A stretch of DNA of 64,000 nucleotides. Source: Nautilus pompilius (lineage: Eukaryota; Mollusca; Cephalopoda; Nautilida; Nautilidae). Positions 1 through 11,900 of this stretch are shown piece by piece. The notes beneath the pieces were generated by a model. The model was not told the DNA's origin. It saw only the letters and a list, made by a program, of their open reading frames with translations, and ran no database searches. The translations under genes and the position numbers were made by a program. The DNA is taken from the NCBI GenBank assembly GCA_018389105.1, contig JACATO010000330.1, forward strand, positions 1,364,001-1,428,000, written 5' to 3'. The stretch's first letter is position 1; every line of letters begins with the position of its first letter.

Positions 1-759
1 GGTCACACTTGCAATCTTTTATGCCTTTGCTTGATTGTTGATTGTTGCTAAATAGTTAATTGCATATGAATCTCCCAGTGTAGGTTCTGCAAGTGGGGCT
101 ACAAACACATCACTAGATTTACACACACATCAGAAGGGATTTTCTTTTGTTACTTCTGCATTTCTCATTTGAAAGACAATACTTACAATTTTTATTTCTG
201 AATATGAAACAAGTTTAAATTTGTTATCATTAACCATGATTAACAATGTATTTGATTGACTTTTTAAAAAAAACAAAACAAAACATTTTGTAATTTTTAT
301 ATTGTGCCAACCTCCAAAATTACATACGTTTTTCAATATACAATTCACTTTTTTCCTTCATAAAACAAAACAAAAAAAAATCTATAACTTTTTAGTGTGA
401 AAAACAAGATTGCACCGTTCGTTTTTAATTGTTATCCTTTCTGCTATAATTTTAAAGATAAAGATTAAGTTTCAGGAAGAAAAAAGAAATATTGTAGTAC
501 CTTTCCTAGATGCAACCCCATTGTTTTCTGTGTCTACCTGAGCGCGCATCTAAAGCTATGAACTTCTGTTATCAGCTGCTTCTATGCAAATGTTGATTAG
601 CAGAAAGACCTGTTTCGCTACACACATTAAAACGTGACTCATTTCAAAACTATGGGAATGGCTCAGATGCTTTTAATGAAGAAACTATGTCAAATAGCAT
701 TCTTGAGTGGCAGGTTAAAAAAAAAAAAATTATACCAGCAAATGTATTGCTATTTTTCT
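1..759. other. Upstream intergenic sequence
   Basis: AT-rich sequence with short A and T runs. The reading frames here are short and show no domain, splice pattern or codon bias that I recognise. No RNA gene or transposon end was found. Confidence 0.6.
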
Positions 760-1997
760 GGAGACAGGTGATAGGTGGATTCCGCCCAGAGTCTAATCGA
801 ATTTTCCAGCAATGTAACTGCGCTGGACAGAGTATCACGGACGTAGGCCCCAGATTGATCAATAAACACCACCCCGACCCGCAGGGAAAACAACGAAAAG
901 AAAAGGTAGGGGTCAGAGATGTGAGTGAAAGCCAAACAGAGAAAAGCAGCAGTCAGTCCGCTGTTAGTTCCATCGCTCTGTGAGACAAGATCTTATTTCT
1001 CCGTGTAACAGCTGAATGAAAATGGCTATGGACGCCAATAGTCTGTGAAAATAAATGTACGGGAGATCTCGTATTTAATAAATAGAGAGAAATGGTGCAC
1101 CTTTAGACCGCGAGCACAATCGTTATTATTTCCGATTTGGCGTGATCCCCCCCCCTTTAACTGAAGACAGGGGTTTAATTCCTGCCTCCTAATCTTTTAA
1201 TCCTCCAGTCTTCTGTACTGGTGACGATAGTTCTTATCGCTCGTCGTGTGCATCTCTCTCCCCCCCTGACCCATCAGTAAATGTCACCTCCCTGTTCGGA
1301 ATACCTGCTCTTATTCATTAGTCTGCTTGGCGCCTCTTCGTGGTGAAGGCTGACGGGGTCCGACTCCTCTTCTAAGTCCTCAGCCGAACCGATCTCGTTC
1401 CTTGTACCTCACTAACGTTTACCGGCCAGATGCCTCCACCTCTGTCCCCTTAAAGGGTGCAACCTTCACGAATTGTTCATCATTTACGGGCAGTTTTATA
1501 TACCCCCCTGTTCTCTTTCTATCGCCAACGATGCTGCTTTTCTTCCTCGGAATACATCTCTCAGAGAAGTGTCTCGCGTGTGGCCCCCTCCCACCCCACC
1601 CCAGGATCATATCGCAGATTTTTACGGAGGACTCATTGGTCCCATTCTGAGGGATCAATCACAGTGTAAGGGATCCCTTGAGCTATCAGAGACATAAAGC
1701 TAATTTTGCGGGTGACGGTTTATTCCAACAGCGCCAGATAGATCACGTGGACGAAATGAACAGGCCCTCGGTCGTTGGGGGGTTAATGTAACCGAGGTGG
1801 ATGCCTCGTACGGGGGGGACTAGGATGACCTGGTTATTCTGGAATCTCGTGTCCGACCGATCGATCAACAGACGGGGTGGTAGCTCGGCAGCGTATGTAT
1901 GTATGTATGCTAGTCGCCCTTCCGAACAAAGCCTGATCGGCAGGGGGAGAGGGGGGGGTCGTGAGAAAGGGTTCCGGGTCACCAGCACGTCTACAGA

Positions 1998-2054
1998 ATG
2001 TTCGAGGAGGACTGGGAGCAGCCGATGCCCGAGCCGCCGCCGCCGACAAGTCAG
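1998..2054 (+). CDS. BTBD17: BTB-BACK protein (BTBD17-like), coding exon 1
   Basis: The ATG at 1998 opens 19 codons reading MFEEDWEQPMPEPPPPTSQ, then a strong donor CAG|gtaagc. The exon ends in phase 0. The main exon at 3639 starts in phase 0 after a TTTCAG acceptor, so the joined product is 432 residues: 19 from here, one Asn, then 412. The leader is acidic then proline-rich and is not a signal peptide, whereas human BTBD17 is annotated with one. This start is my choice because ATG, donor and phase agree; initiation at the internal ATG 3642, or from the candidate exon at 2408, is also possible. Confidence 0.6.
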
Positions 2055-3638
2055 GTAAGCAGGGCGGTTACTTTCTCCGCGGAAACGGGAAGGCGAAAAG
2101 TTCCCCATCCACATCCTACTTACCGGGCTCCTCTTGGTTTCCCCCTAATAAACCAACTCCGCCTCTCGCCACCTTTCCTGGATGCGAATACGTTTCTTCT
2201 TAATGTCGGACCAGACCAAGCGTTCGCGTTTACCCCCACACGACTGATTTCGAAGAATCGCGCGCGCACAGAGCCGTCCAAATACCTCTTATTTTTCTTG
2301 TAAACTCACCTGTTTTTAGGATAATTAGATTATTTTTTTTTTTGTTTTCCTTCCTGCTCACAGAAAGTTAGTTCAGCACCCTTTACGCTTGTTTATCCCA
2401 CCTCACCATGGCTACGGATGGCCGTCGGTTTACAGACGTAACTAAACCATGGCAACTCTCGCCAAACCCACACCTGGTACAGGTAAAAAAAAAACAAAAC
2501 AAAACCCGCCTCCATCATTACTTCCACTAGCTAACCCCAACTTCCACCTGTTTTTGAAAAAAAGAAAAAAAAAGCGTCTTTAATTTCGGCTGCTAACTCG
2601 CTTATTAAAAAAAAAAGTTTCTAAGGGAAATAACCCATCTGGCTTAAACTCGGCGATGACGAGGCTATCGGCCCCGAGCTGCTTTCTTTCAAAATATTAG
2701 ATCTTGCTGATGTCGCAGCAGTTTTTTATCGTTTACAAATATTTGTTGGAAGTTTTTTTACCTCCTGTGTAATAAATTTTATCATTTGCAAATTTAACTG
2801 AATGTCAGAGTAATAACGCATAATTTAGGTAAATGTTTACACGTAGGTTTATCGTATCCTCTCCTCAGCCAATCTAAGCAAGGCGAGGTGATTCAGTGCC
2901 AGCTAATCACATCGATAAACCTGGAAGCTAAATGAGAAGATCCATTTCTTTCTTTCTCAGAATTGCTAGAAAACATATCACATACTCATTATAAAATATT
3001 GCTTAGTTATTTTGGTAAATATATATTTTCTTTTTCTTTAGAAAGAGAAAAAAAAAAGAATGGGGGGGGCAGCACATTCTTTGAAGAAATTTAAATGAGA
3101 ATTTTTTAAACAATACAGAAGACACTAAGTATGGGGTGATACCTAGTTTTACAGTACACAAACCATCAAAGTTCTTTCATTTCGTTTACTGACCTAGTTA
3201 TAGTAAAATCTGGGAGAATGTGCGCAAACTTGGACTGTTTTAGCCATAGATTGGTTGGCAGACTGGATCTTAGTAGTTCAACCTGAGCAGCAAGCTTTTC
3301 TTGTGTACACACTAGCCTTTCAATCTCACTGCAACACGAATGTCCTCATTTCTTCTTCATCAATATTATTATCTGAGCGTTTTGAATCCTTGAAAGGTAA
3401 GTAGACCTTACATGGTCATAAAGTATTATTGTGGTATTTGTGGATGTACATACGTGGGAAGGTCGGAATTCTGCTGACAAAATTAAACTATTTATATAAG
3501 AACTTTCTTGTCAGCTGGAGGCACTTGTAGTGGACAGAATATAGACTAACTTAAAATCAGAAAAGATAAAAAAAAAAAAAAATTGCTGAAATTTAAATTA
3601 AAACTACCTGTTGGTACAGCCTCTCTCCTTTCTTTCAG
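2055..3638 (+). other. Intron 1 of the BTB-BACK gene
   Basis: Begins gtaagc and ends in a pyrimidine-rich tract plus TTTCAG. The first 430 bases are still CpG-rich and include the candidate alternative first exon. The remainder is AT-rich with homopolymer runs (T11 near 2334, G8 near 3062). No transposon was recognised. Confidence 0.7.
2408..2482 (+). CDS. BTBD17: Candidate alternative first coding exon
   Basis: An ATG in a good Kozak context (CACCATGG) opens exactly 25 codons (MATDGRRFTDVTKPWQLSPN, then PHLVQ) and ends at CAG|gtaaaa. The phase is 0, the same as exon 1, so splicing to the acceptor at 3637-3638 keeps the frame and would give a 438-residue isoform with a different leader. It lies inside the CpG-rich region. 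I do not recognise the leader. A 75-base open stretch with a donor can arise by chance, so this is a hypothesis. Confidence 0.35.
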
Positions 3639-4880
3639 AACATGGAAGCTGTTGCCACACATGAGGAATACGTCCTCAAAGATGAGAAAACGTTCATATC
3701 AAATGTTTCTAATTTCTTCAACCAAGAATCCCTGAGTGACATCAGCCTGGTTGTAGGAAATGATAAATATTATGGACACAAATTTGTTCTTGCAAAATCC
3801 AGCGATGTGTTTCGAACCATGCTTTATTCGAGCCAGTGGAAGCAAGAAAACATCCATGAAGTGAACTTGAATGAAAGCCCAGAATGTCAGACTGTTTTCA
3901 GCAGATTCCTGCGTTACCTTTACACTGCAGAGATCTCAATCAACACGGAGTCAGCAGTGGGAATTCTCTGCCTGGCCGACAAGTACAACGTGGCATCATT
4001 AAAGTCACTATGTACCAAGTATATGGTGGAGTACACCAAGTCACCCAAAGTACAGAATGCACTGAACTGGTATTCCTGGGCCAAGGCACTAAACATGGAT
4101 GACTTGATCGAACAGTGTTCAAAGACCATAGCATGGAATGCTGATGCTATCATTGCTTCAACAGAATGGCCAAGCATGGACATTGACTTTGTTTTGGACA
4201 TTATACAGAACTCAGCACTTATTATTTGCAATGAATATGCACTGTATCTAGCCCTAAAGAGCTGGATGTTCCATGCATCACATTTTGACAATTTGGAGAA
4301 AAATGCCCAAATGTTATTGCCTTGCATACATTTTCCACAAATGATGGTACAGCAATTATATGAAGTAGAGAACTCTGATATGGCTAAGCGGGAGGAATGT
4401 TCAGAACTTATAAACCAACTGATCAGTAAGGCATATAGATTTCGATCCCTCTGCCCTGCCCAGAAAGATCTTGATGTCAGTTTTGATGAACCCTTTTACA
4501 TGCCTCGGAACTACAAGAACCTGGTAGTGGATAATGTTAGAATGCAGAACACGTTACGGTTTGGGATTCAAGTTGATGTACGGACATATGTAGGGCCCGT
4601 CCCATCTGATTTCAAGGAAGGTGACTGGAAAATTACCTATCGGAAAAATGGAGATTCGTGGCTAATGCAGATTTACTCCCATGAATCAGCCCTTATTCAA
4701 GGAGAAACACGTATGATTGGCAGTGTTATTGTTTTTAATGGAGATGAAAAAGTCATTCAAATTGAGGAGTCTGTTACAACCGTTTGCTCAAGAACATCCA
4801 GTGTAAGTTTAGTGGTAAATGTGACATCACCAGAAGAAGCTAAGACCATGGCTGTTCTCATTAAGCCCATTCCTTTCTGA
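3639..4880 (+). CDS. BTBD17: BTB-BACK protein (BTBD17-like), main exon
   Basis: A single exon carries 413 codons and the TGA. Counting from the ATG at 3642, residues about 31-130 are a BTB/POZ domain (start LSDISLVVGNDKYYGHKFVL, with the H-K-F-V-L-A and F-R-T-M-L core and the YLYTAEI helix). Residues about 135-250 are a BACK-type helical domain (NALNWYSWAKALNMDDLIEQ, then the W-P-S-M-D stretch). Residues about 285-412 are a beta-rich C-terminal domain with DVRTYVGPVPSDFKEGDW. There are no kelch repeats, MATH domain or zinc fingers. BTB order, BACK and this C-terminal domain match the BTBD17 family best by eye; a galectin-3-binding-protein-like relative is the alternative. BTB domains dimerise and BACK domains often bind cullin-3, but nothing here proves E3 function. 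The nearest neighbour, PCM1, converges from the other strand 4.1 kb away. Confidence 0.75.
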   Translation, partial: NMEAVATHEEYVLKDEKTFISNVSNFFNQESLSDISLVVGNDKYYGHKFVLAKSSDVFRTMLYSSQWKQENIHEVNLNESPECQTVFSRFLRYLYTAEISINTESAVGILCLADKYNVASLKSLCTKYMVEYTKSPKVQNALNWYSWAKALNMDDLIEQCSKTIAWNADAIIASTEWPSMDIDFVLDIIQNSALIICNEYALYLALKSWMFHASHFDNLEKNAQMLLPCIHFPQMMVQQLYEVENSDMAKREECSELINQLISKAYRFRSLCPAQKDLDVSFDEPFYMPRNYKNLVVDNVRMQNTLRFGIQVDVRTYVGPVPSDFKEGDWKITYRKNGDSWLMQIYSHESALIQGETRMIGSVIVFNGDEKVIQIEESVTTVCSRTSSVSLVVNVTSPEEAKTMAVLIKPIPF

Positions 4881-5419
4881 TAGTAGTAGACTTAAGTTGC
4901 TTAGAAGGCTAATATAATATCAATATCATATTTTTTACCACTTTTTACACTGTTGTCTTTTTGATGGACCAACCATGTAAATAATTCATTTCCTTAAAAA
5001 AGCAAAGCCTTATTTAAGAAAATCATAGAGCTAAATTTAACATGATACTTTCTAGCTTACACTAAGATAATCATTCACTGACACCCACTTCAAGGATAGA
5101 TGGAATCAATAAGATAAATGATAACTGCTAGCCTTCATGCTTATCACTCATCTCTGGACCTGAAATACAACACTGTTAAATTTATATTTTTTAATGTAAA
5201 TTGTTTTTCTTTCCAGAATGAACCTTTTTAAAAAGATTTTATTTGCAATAATGTTTGTCACAAACATTAAAGTAGCAAAATTATTCATTTCTCTATTCTA
5301 TTAATTAGTAATCACACCAGTCAGTAGTTCATGGCTCTTAAGTTTAAAGAAAAGCAAGTTTTATAAAAGAAATATTGTGGATAAGACCGTAGTGTAGATG
5401 GGTACATCATAAGGTTGCA

Positions 5420-5492
5420 AATAAATGTAAACTGACAAATGTGGAAGAAAAGGAATGTAATATATATTTGTATAGTTGGAAGGGTTAATAAA
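5420..5492 (+). terminator. Candidate polyadenylation signals of the BTB-BACK gene
   Basis: AATAAA occurs at 5420-5425 and again at 5487-5492, 540-610 bases after the stop codon. A further AATAAA is at 6089-6094. Any could define the 3' end. In AT-rich DNA this hexamer is common, so the choice is weak. Confidence 0.3.
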
Positions 5493-6989
5493 AAATCACC
5501 TTGAAGAGATCTGATGCACTGGATGGAGATGATTTTCATTTTTGCAAGTATATGGTAATTTTGGAGCTCTCATGACTGGAAGGTTACAAGAATTTTGTAC
5601 ACTGCCCAGTAGCTTAAATTCTTTAAAAATAGCATCACACATTTGTAACCAAGATTTATAAGCACCATCCATGTACGTGGTATACAGGGTTTTGTCCAAA
5701 ATTTCCAACTAATGACCCCCCCCTCATCCTAACTTGTAGCACTATTTGTCATGCAAAAAATCTACATCTCTTTTTAACACTGCTCCATGTCAGCGATTTG
5801 ATTTTCTAAAGGAATAGGCAAACTTTATATCCCGAGGAATGAGCGAGTAACTAGTGGTAAAAATGCAAAACATACAAAAACTACATCCACTGGTAATACA
5901 AACTAGGTGTGTTTTGGTTAATGATAATGTGAAGCACAGGTGATGTCAAGGACCTAATCACACTTGATCATGTGACAGCTATTTTTTTTGTCCACAAAAT
6001 ATGGACAAATTTATAAGAAAACTGATTTACATTTGTACAATGTTCACCTTTTCAACATTGCATTATTTCAGAAAAAAAAAAGTGTAAGAATAAACTATTA
6101 ATGAATACTGAAAAGCAGCCTCACAATGTATTTTGGGTATCTTGTTCACTAACTTTGAGATATTGCCTCAAAGAACACCAATTTCTCTTGGATCATTCTA
6201 TAGCCGTTTGATACTGAAGAATCCAAGATAAAAGGTCCAAAACAAGTTCAGGGTTAGAGTTTGAAGGAACCAAAGCATGGCTTTAAGTTCAATAGATTTT
6301 TTTTTTAATACAACAGGCTCTTAATTTTTGAACACTATATACACTGGAGGACTTTCAAATGCCATCACAAATGCTTTTTAAGCTGTGAGTTTAAAAAAAA
6401 GAAGAAAAAGTCTTAATAATAAGCTAACAACCATTTTTTGCATCAGAAATCCAGTTTATCAGTCTTTAATTTAAAAAAAAAATGTATGAACAATGGTGCA
6501 TGTGTTAAAGATAGACAAATCTTTTCAGAATAGTATGATACATTTGTGACCAATGCTTCTGTCAAGTGTTTAAAGCTATTTTGGTTCCAATTTTCTATCT
6601 GAAACTTGTGAACCTTCCATATTCTTAAGTATAATAGCATTTATTGTTAATAGCTATACCTTTTTACAGTTGAAATTAACAAAAAAAAAAAAAACATGAA
6701 GAAAAGCTGAACATTTTCATTAAAATGTAATATAATATAGTTCCCAAAGGTCACAAATATTTCCAAAATGGTTAAAATTTGTATTAATAAAATGATCAAA
6801 ATCAACTACTCTTCAAGTGACAACTTTTATTTTCAGCTAAACAAGCAGGATCAAATCAGAAAACACTACTACTTAGATGTAGTCAATAGGGAAGGTGGTA
6901 CCCCTCCCAATCCCTGGCAATAATATAGGACTGGGCAAGTAGCTTTGAATACTGCTAATGACCCTATAAACAAGAGTACTAGGACAAAG

Positions 6990-7760
6990 TCCACTGAGAA
7001 CTGCAAACTTTTCTACTTAGAGTGACCCTGAAAGGGGTTGGATGGCAACATCTTCCTAGAGCATTCTGAAAAGGATTTAGCACAAGAATGTGCTGACCAT
7101 TTCACACAGATAAAGGTTTGGTCCTGAAGATTGGTTGATTACATGTGCACCATGTGGATGAGTATTATTATCCATTAAAAATAAGTTATCTCCAACTGCA
7201 TCTGCATATGGTCTTATATAGGGATGAGATTTTGAATCCCTAATACTCATTGCAGTCAGAGTACTTTCATGAAACACACACAGGCCTTATGAACATCAAT
7301 GAAATTTATGCTCAGACCATGCTGTTTATGTGATGGGTACATGTTCCACATTCTCCCCAGATGAGTATGTGCCATAAATCACAAACAAAACTAAATTTCT
7401 ACTTGTCAGTAAAGAGAACAGGGCTCCAGTCATGTGATGTCCTGGTGGAATATTCATGACATCTGTTCAACCACCCCTGTTTATGGCTACAGGTCAAGGG
7501 ATACAAGCCATGGGTCATCTCACAAAGTCCCTTTTCACGTAGCCTATGGTTGTGACTGATAACAACCTACCTGTGGCCACAGACATCAAAAGCCAGTTGG
7601 GTTGGTGTGTCAACTTCTGCTTCACCAAGCCAAGTCACAAAGCAATCATATGCTGGAGGTGTGACCAGTAGTCAACTCTAAACTCATGTTTGGATAGTAT
7701 CTCAATAGCCAAGAAACGCTTCAGTTCACATTTAGCCACCCAGGTGTGTGACTGTCTGGC
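6990..7760 (-). mobile_element. Tc1-like transposase relic
   Basis: Translated from the - strand in shifting frames, the segment shows the Tc1 order: an LREKGL-like stretch, then DWSPVLFTDK (Tc1 DW..VLFTDES), then DAVGDNLFLMDNNTHPHGAH (Tc1 ..GFVLMHDNARPHVAR) at about 7145-7205. Stops and frameshifts interrupt it throughout and no intact terminal repeats were found, so the outer limits are approximate. It is dead and sits in the intergenic space between the two genes, in PCM1 orientation. Confidence 0.7.
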
Positions 7761-8182
7761 CTTTATCCTACCATCCAACAACTCTCTACTTTAGAGAATC
7801 TGCCAAACTAATATAGCTACTCATTTCATTTTTAATGTTACCTTTAAAAATAAATATCCTAACAGCACCAAAACTGTTATGAACACAAGCCAGCTTTTAA
7901 TCATGTTTTTACACCAAAGATAATTTACACATTTCTATTGGAACTCATTTACACATGTCCTTGATAAAAGTTGAATTACATGAAGGGGTTTGTGATGAAT
8001 ATATGGAAAGTACATCTTGTATTTGAGCACATACATTTTTGTAGCAATGCAGTTCATAATTTCACATGAAGGTTTGGTTATTTATAAACACTTTAACACT
8101 TTTTCTTCTAAATAATATAATGAAATGAAAAGCAAAAAAAAATTTATATAGGCTTTAAAGATTCTAGTTAAGGTTGAATTCA

Positions 8183-8502
8183 TTTATTGTGTATTATAAG
8201 TTACACCCACACCAGCTAGTAATGGTCTAGGGTTACCAAGACCCATACATGGCAGCAAGAAACAGTTCAGTTAATGATTGACTGAATGCTATGGAATAAA
8301 TAACTATCAGGATTACGTACCTAGTATAATATAGATATATCTACATGCTAAGAATACACTCACAAAAACACTAAAGCAAGCAGCAGTCACAGCCAAACAA
8401 ACTTTAATTAGGATTAGGTAACAAAATTCTTACAACTGGAAAATGATTGATTCCTGGATGGGGCAGAAATTTCCACGGAACTTTTTCATAATCCTCTTTA
8501 TT
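8183..8502 (-). terminator. Candidate polyadenylation signals of PCM1
   Basis: On the - strand AATAAA lies at 8502-8497 and 8188-8183, about 450 and 770 bases after the PCM1 stop codon. They are the nearest exact hexamers I found downstream. No transcript evidence is available here. Confidence 0.3.
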
Positions 8503-8955
8503 TAAAAGAAAAAAACAAAAAAAATAACATGCAACCTAATGAAAAAAAAATTTTTTAAGGTAAGCACTGCACTAAAAAAAAAAGAAATCCAATGAATGGG
8601 ACATTGCAAATCAACAAAGTACGACAACTACACATACAAGCAAGTTTACTTGAACTCTAAGCATTAACAAAATGGCAGTGCTACTAACCAAAATGGAAAA
8701 TAAATTTCTTAAAAGTTGTTTTGCTCATTAGGATGTCGCAGATGAAGAGTTAACTCAGCTATAGCAAAACAGATGAGACACAAAGATGATTTTGAATATG
8801 CAGTTCATTCCCCCACCCATCAAAGTATAACAGAACTTCAGCAATTCATTGTCGTTGTCTATTATTTAAAAAAAAATTTTTAAAAATTGAGTACTGAAAT
8901 CACAGCCATTCTATCTAAGGATCACAGCAAATGTGATCTGCATTGGTTGAGGAGT

Positions 8956-8975
8956 TCAGTTTCCTTCATCAGCAT
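8956..8975 (-). CDS. PCM1: PCM1 last coding exon
   Basis: 20 nt of coding sequence: after TTTTCTAG it completes an Asp codon and reads ADEGN then TGA at 8958-8956. The human tail after LKEP is likewise short. The 3' UTR continues to lower coordinates. Confidence 0.88.
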
Positions 8976-11900
8976 CTAGAAAAGAGAAAATCAGGCAAAT
9001 AACAATAAAGATCCAAGGGAAGCACTAAAATAATGACAACTACTAATTAAAGGTGATACCAAGAGAAAGATTATAATTTAATTTTAAACAGTCTTTGGTC
9101 ACTATTTACTGGTCAATAATTTTCCAAAACAATGTATTTACCTGGTTCTCTGAGGGTTTCTCCATCACCAGCAAGTTCATTCTCTGTCTCAATGCAGTTA
9201 AGAACAGCAGTAACACCTGAACAAGATTCCTGTTCTTTAGCTATCTGTTCCTGTATTTTAATCTGCAACAAAAACATCTATTTTGATTACAGCTTCATAC
9301 CAAAATGGATTCTACATTTTGTTTCTCTTCTCTATATTTGATAGTCAACTTCAAAGTAATACAAATATAGGGTATATTTATAAAAAAACATTGTCATATT
9401 GTTTTGGATATCTGCTCTATTAGACAAAAAATAGAGATTGTATCATATACTATATATAGCAAAGAAATATAATTGCATTAACATTTATCTTAAAGCATGA
9501 TATTAGTTTATCATGTAGTACACGTGGTGTATGAGTTTTCTCAGTTTAAATAAATAATGAAAATTTTCTACAGCTATAAAAAGAAATATTAAACAAAAAT
9601 GTAACTGAAGTACCTGAATTAATAAATTATTTGTATGTTTGAATATTTAATTTGTCAGGCATGCTGAAAACCATCAATATGCATCTGGCAAAAAAAAAAA
9701 AAAAAATCAGTGCATTATGGCAATAGAATCTTTCCTCCTCCTATAGGATATTTGTTGTGATTAAATGAAATGGTCATCAAAGACATGTAGCAATGAGCAA
9801 AAAGTACCAGATACACCAAAAAATTAAGATCAGCTTACTGATGGTAAAATTGACTGGCATTTGAATGCTAAGATTAAAGCTCCACAGTTTTTAAATAGTG
9901 AACAGAAAACAAAGCAGAGAGAGAGAGAGATATGCTATAATAGAATAATAAATAATTGATAAAACATGTTCTACTCCAATAAACAAATGAAAAAAATGCA
10001 GTGTAACTTGAACTAATGGAGAATACATACTGTATATAGCACTAAAATAAAATTACTAGTAAATATTTTAACACACTGTACAGAAGTTTAAAATTATAAC
10101 ATTAATGAATAACTGTTTTCAAGTCATATATTCCAAAAATGAACTGAAGCCCTGACTAAAAACATTTCAATTACAAGAGAAATATAAAGAAAAAAAATGC
10201 ACACAGCTAAGATGCTGGAAAAAAATTTGCATTTTTAACGAGGGTAGTTATGCATCATAAAAACAACTTATTACATAAACTGACAGTATAAAGTCCCAAA
10301 TCAAAATAAAGCACTATGTTAATTGCAATGAAGCATTAATGGTAATAATATTGAGTAAAAGAAAAGAATGTGCAGGTAAAGATTGTCTAAAAAAGTGAGA
10401 TCAATTAATTACTACTTATCAGTTAAGCTCATCAACCTGTTTCTTTCCACTTCTCATTAAAGACATTACCCCTCACAGGAAAGCCAGTTTAGACCCAAAT
10501 ACTGCTGATAAATATCTACTGCTACTTGTAATAAACAAACTGGCAATGGCTTTGTGAATGCTATGAAACTTTAACTCACTCTCATCAGACAATTTCAGCT
10601 TACCATAAACACACTTTATGAAAGAATATTAGTCTCTTTTTCTTGGTACTGTGTATTTATTTTATTAGAATGAATCTCTGAATATGATTTGCAACAGTAT
10701 TAGATCTAAGCTCATTAACATGATTTTAAAATATCATATCTAAAGCATGTGATATTGAGGTTTCTAAATGTTTGATCTATAAATTAAAGTGCATTGCTAC
10801 TGTAGTATGAAATGTTTCAAATCTGTAAGACAAGAGACTGCAATTAATTTTTAAAAAATATAACCTGGGCCCCCATGATTAAATCAAGCACCCCATTAAA
10901 AAAAATATTTTTTTTTGTTAAATAATACTGTCACTTTTGTAGCTGGCTCCAATATCCAGACTTTAGTTCATCTAATTCATTTATTCAGACAAAGTCAAAG
11001 GGTCTGCCTTTGGTAATCAAAGTATGCATACTATGAAAAAAAAGAAGATGGCAACATCATGAAAAATCCTCAAATTTTTCTACATCCTGAGTTTAGATTT
11101 TTTTCCACCACTATCTTCTGAATTGTATGTATTCTTAATGTAAAATGTTTAATTTGTCCCTTTGACTAATGATCCTTTTCCTGGAAAGGTCAACAATACA
11201 TGTCTATTATTGTAATCTCAGCCAGTTAAATTAATGCTAAAATTATCTTAGATTTAATTTTTCTTTCTCATTCACTATTTCACATTTTATTTTATTTTAT
11301 TAAATTGGTTCAACCCCAGGTAAATAGTTTAAATTAAAAACACTACAATTTATTAAATGCAAAATACACAAGCACATCATCTAATAAAGTTACAATTGCA
11401 CATGCTTAATCCTTTCCCATGCAAGCTGCCTGAAAACAGGCAAGCATTGACAAGTCATTCAATGATTACTTCCATCTATACTAAAGATAATAGACGCAGG
11501 AGAATACTGGACCATATTAACACTTCATATCTAGTGCTTCATTTTCCTACAAAAGTGATTGACTAGTCAAACACTTGTGTTACTTTATCTATATGCTATG
11601 CAATGGAATCCTACAATCTTTTTTTTCTGGTGATGTGGAGATCTTGAGTGGAGTTAAGTCATCTGCAACTGATCAACATGCTGGCATTTTCATAGTTCAT
11701 CGGTCTGAAGATTGATGTCTCTGATGAGGCGGCCAGTAAATTTCTTCTGAGTTGATAAAGGATTTCTACCATTTGGCTGAATAGACCAACTACTACGCTG
11801 CACTGATCCAGAGGCAGGCAGGCAAAGCTGACACCACCACCTGGGATATGAAAGCATTTGTAACAATAAGCATAACTGTCTCTCTCCATTAATGATTATT

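Larger units (their letters stand above)
760..2500 (+). promoter_or_regulatory. CpG-rich promoter region of the BTB-BACK gene
   Basis: CpG dinucleotides are frequent from about 760 to 2480 and scarce in nearly all of the remaining window. The region covers the first coding exon (1998-2054) and a candidate alternative first exon (2408-2482), as expected of a CpG-island type promoter. No clear TATA box sits at a suitable distance, so the transcription start is not placed. Short frames on both strands here are open mainly because GC-rich DNA has few stop codons, and none resembles a protein I know. Inference from composition and position. Confidence 0.55.
4881..8955. other. Convergent 3' UTRs and intergenic space
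   Basis: Holds the 3' UTR of the + strand BTB gene, the 3' UTR of the - strand PCM1 gene, and between them a Tc1-like relic (about 6990-7760). The 72-residue frame at 5496-5708 on the - strand resembles nothing I know. The rest is AT-rich and unremarkable. Confidence 0.7.

Noticed and set aside
687-983. 98-residue open frame on the + strand
   Set aside because: No similarity, no splice context, begins in a poly-A tract; treated as chance.
1743-2114. 123-residue open frame on the - strand
   Set aside because: It overlaps the first coding exon of the BTB gene in GC-rich promoter DNA, shows no recognisable domain and is low-complexity Pro/Arg-rich; a compositional shadow.
5496-5708. 71-codon - strand frame in the 3' region of the BTB gene
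   Set aside because: No domain, and within the likely 3' UTR of the opposite strand gene; left unassigned.
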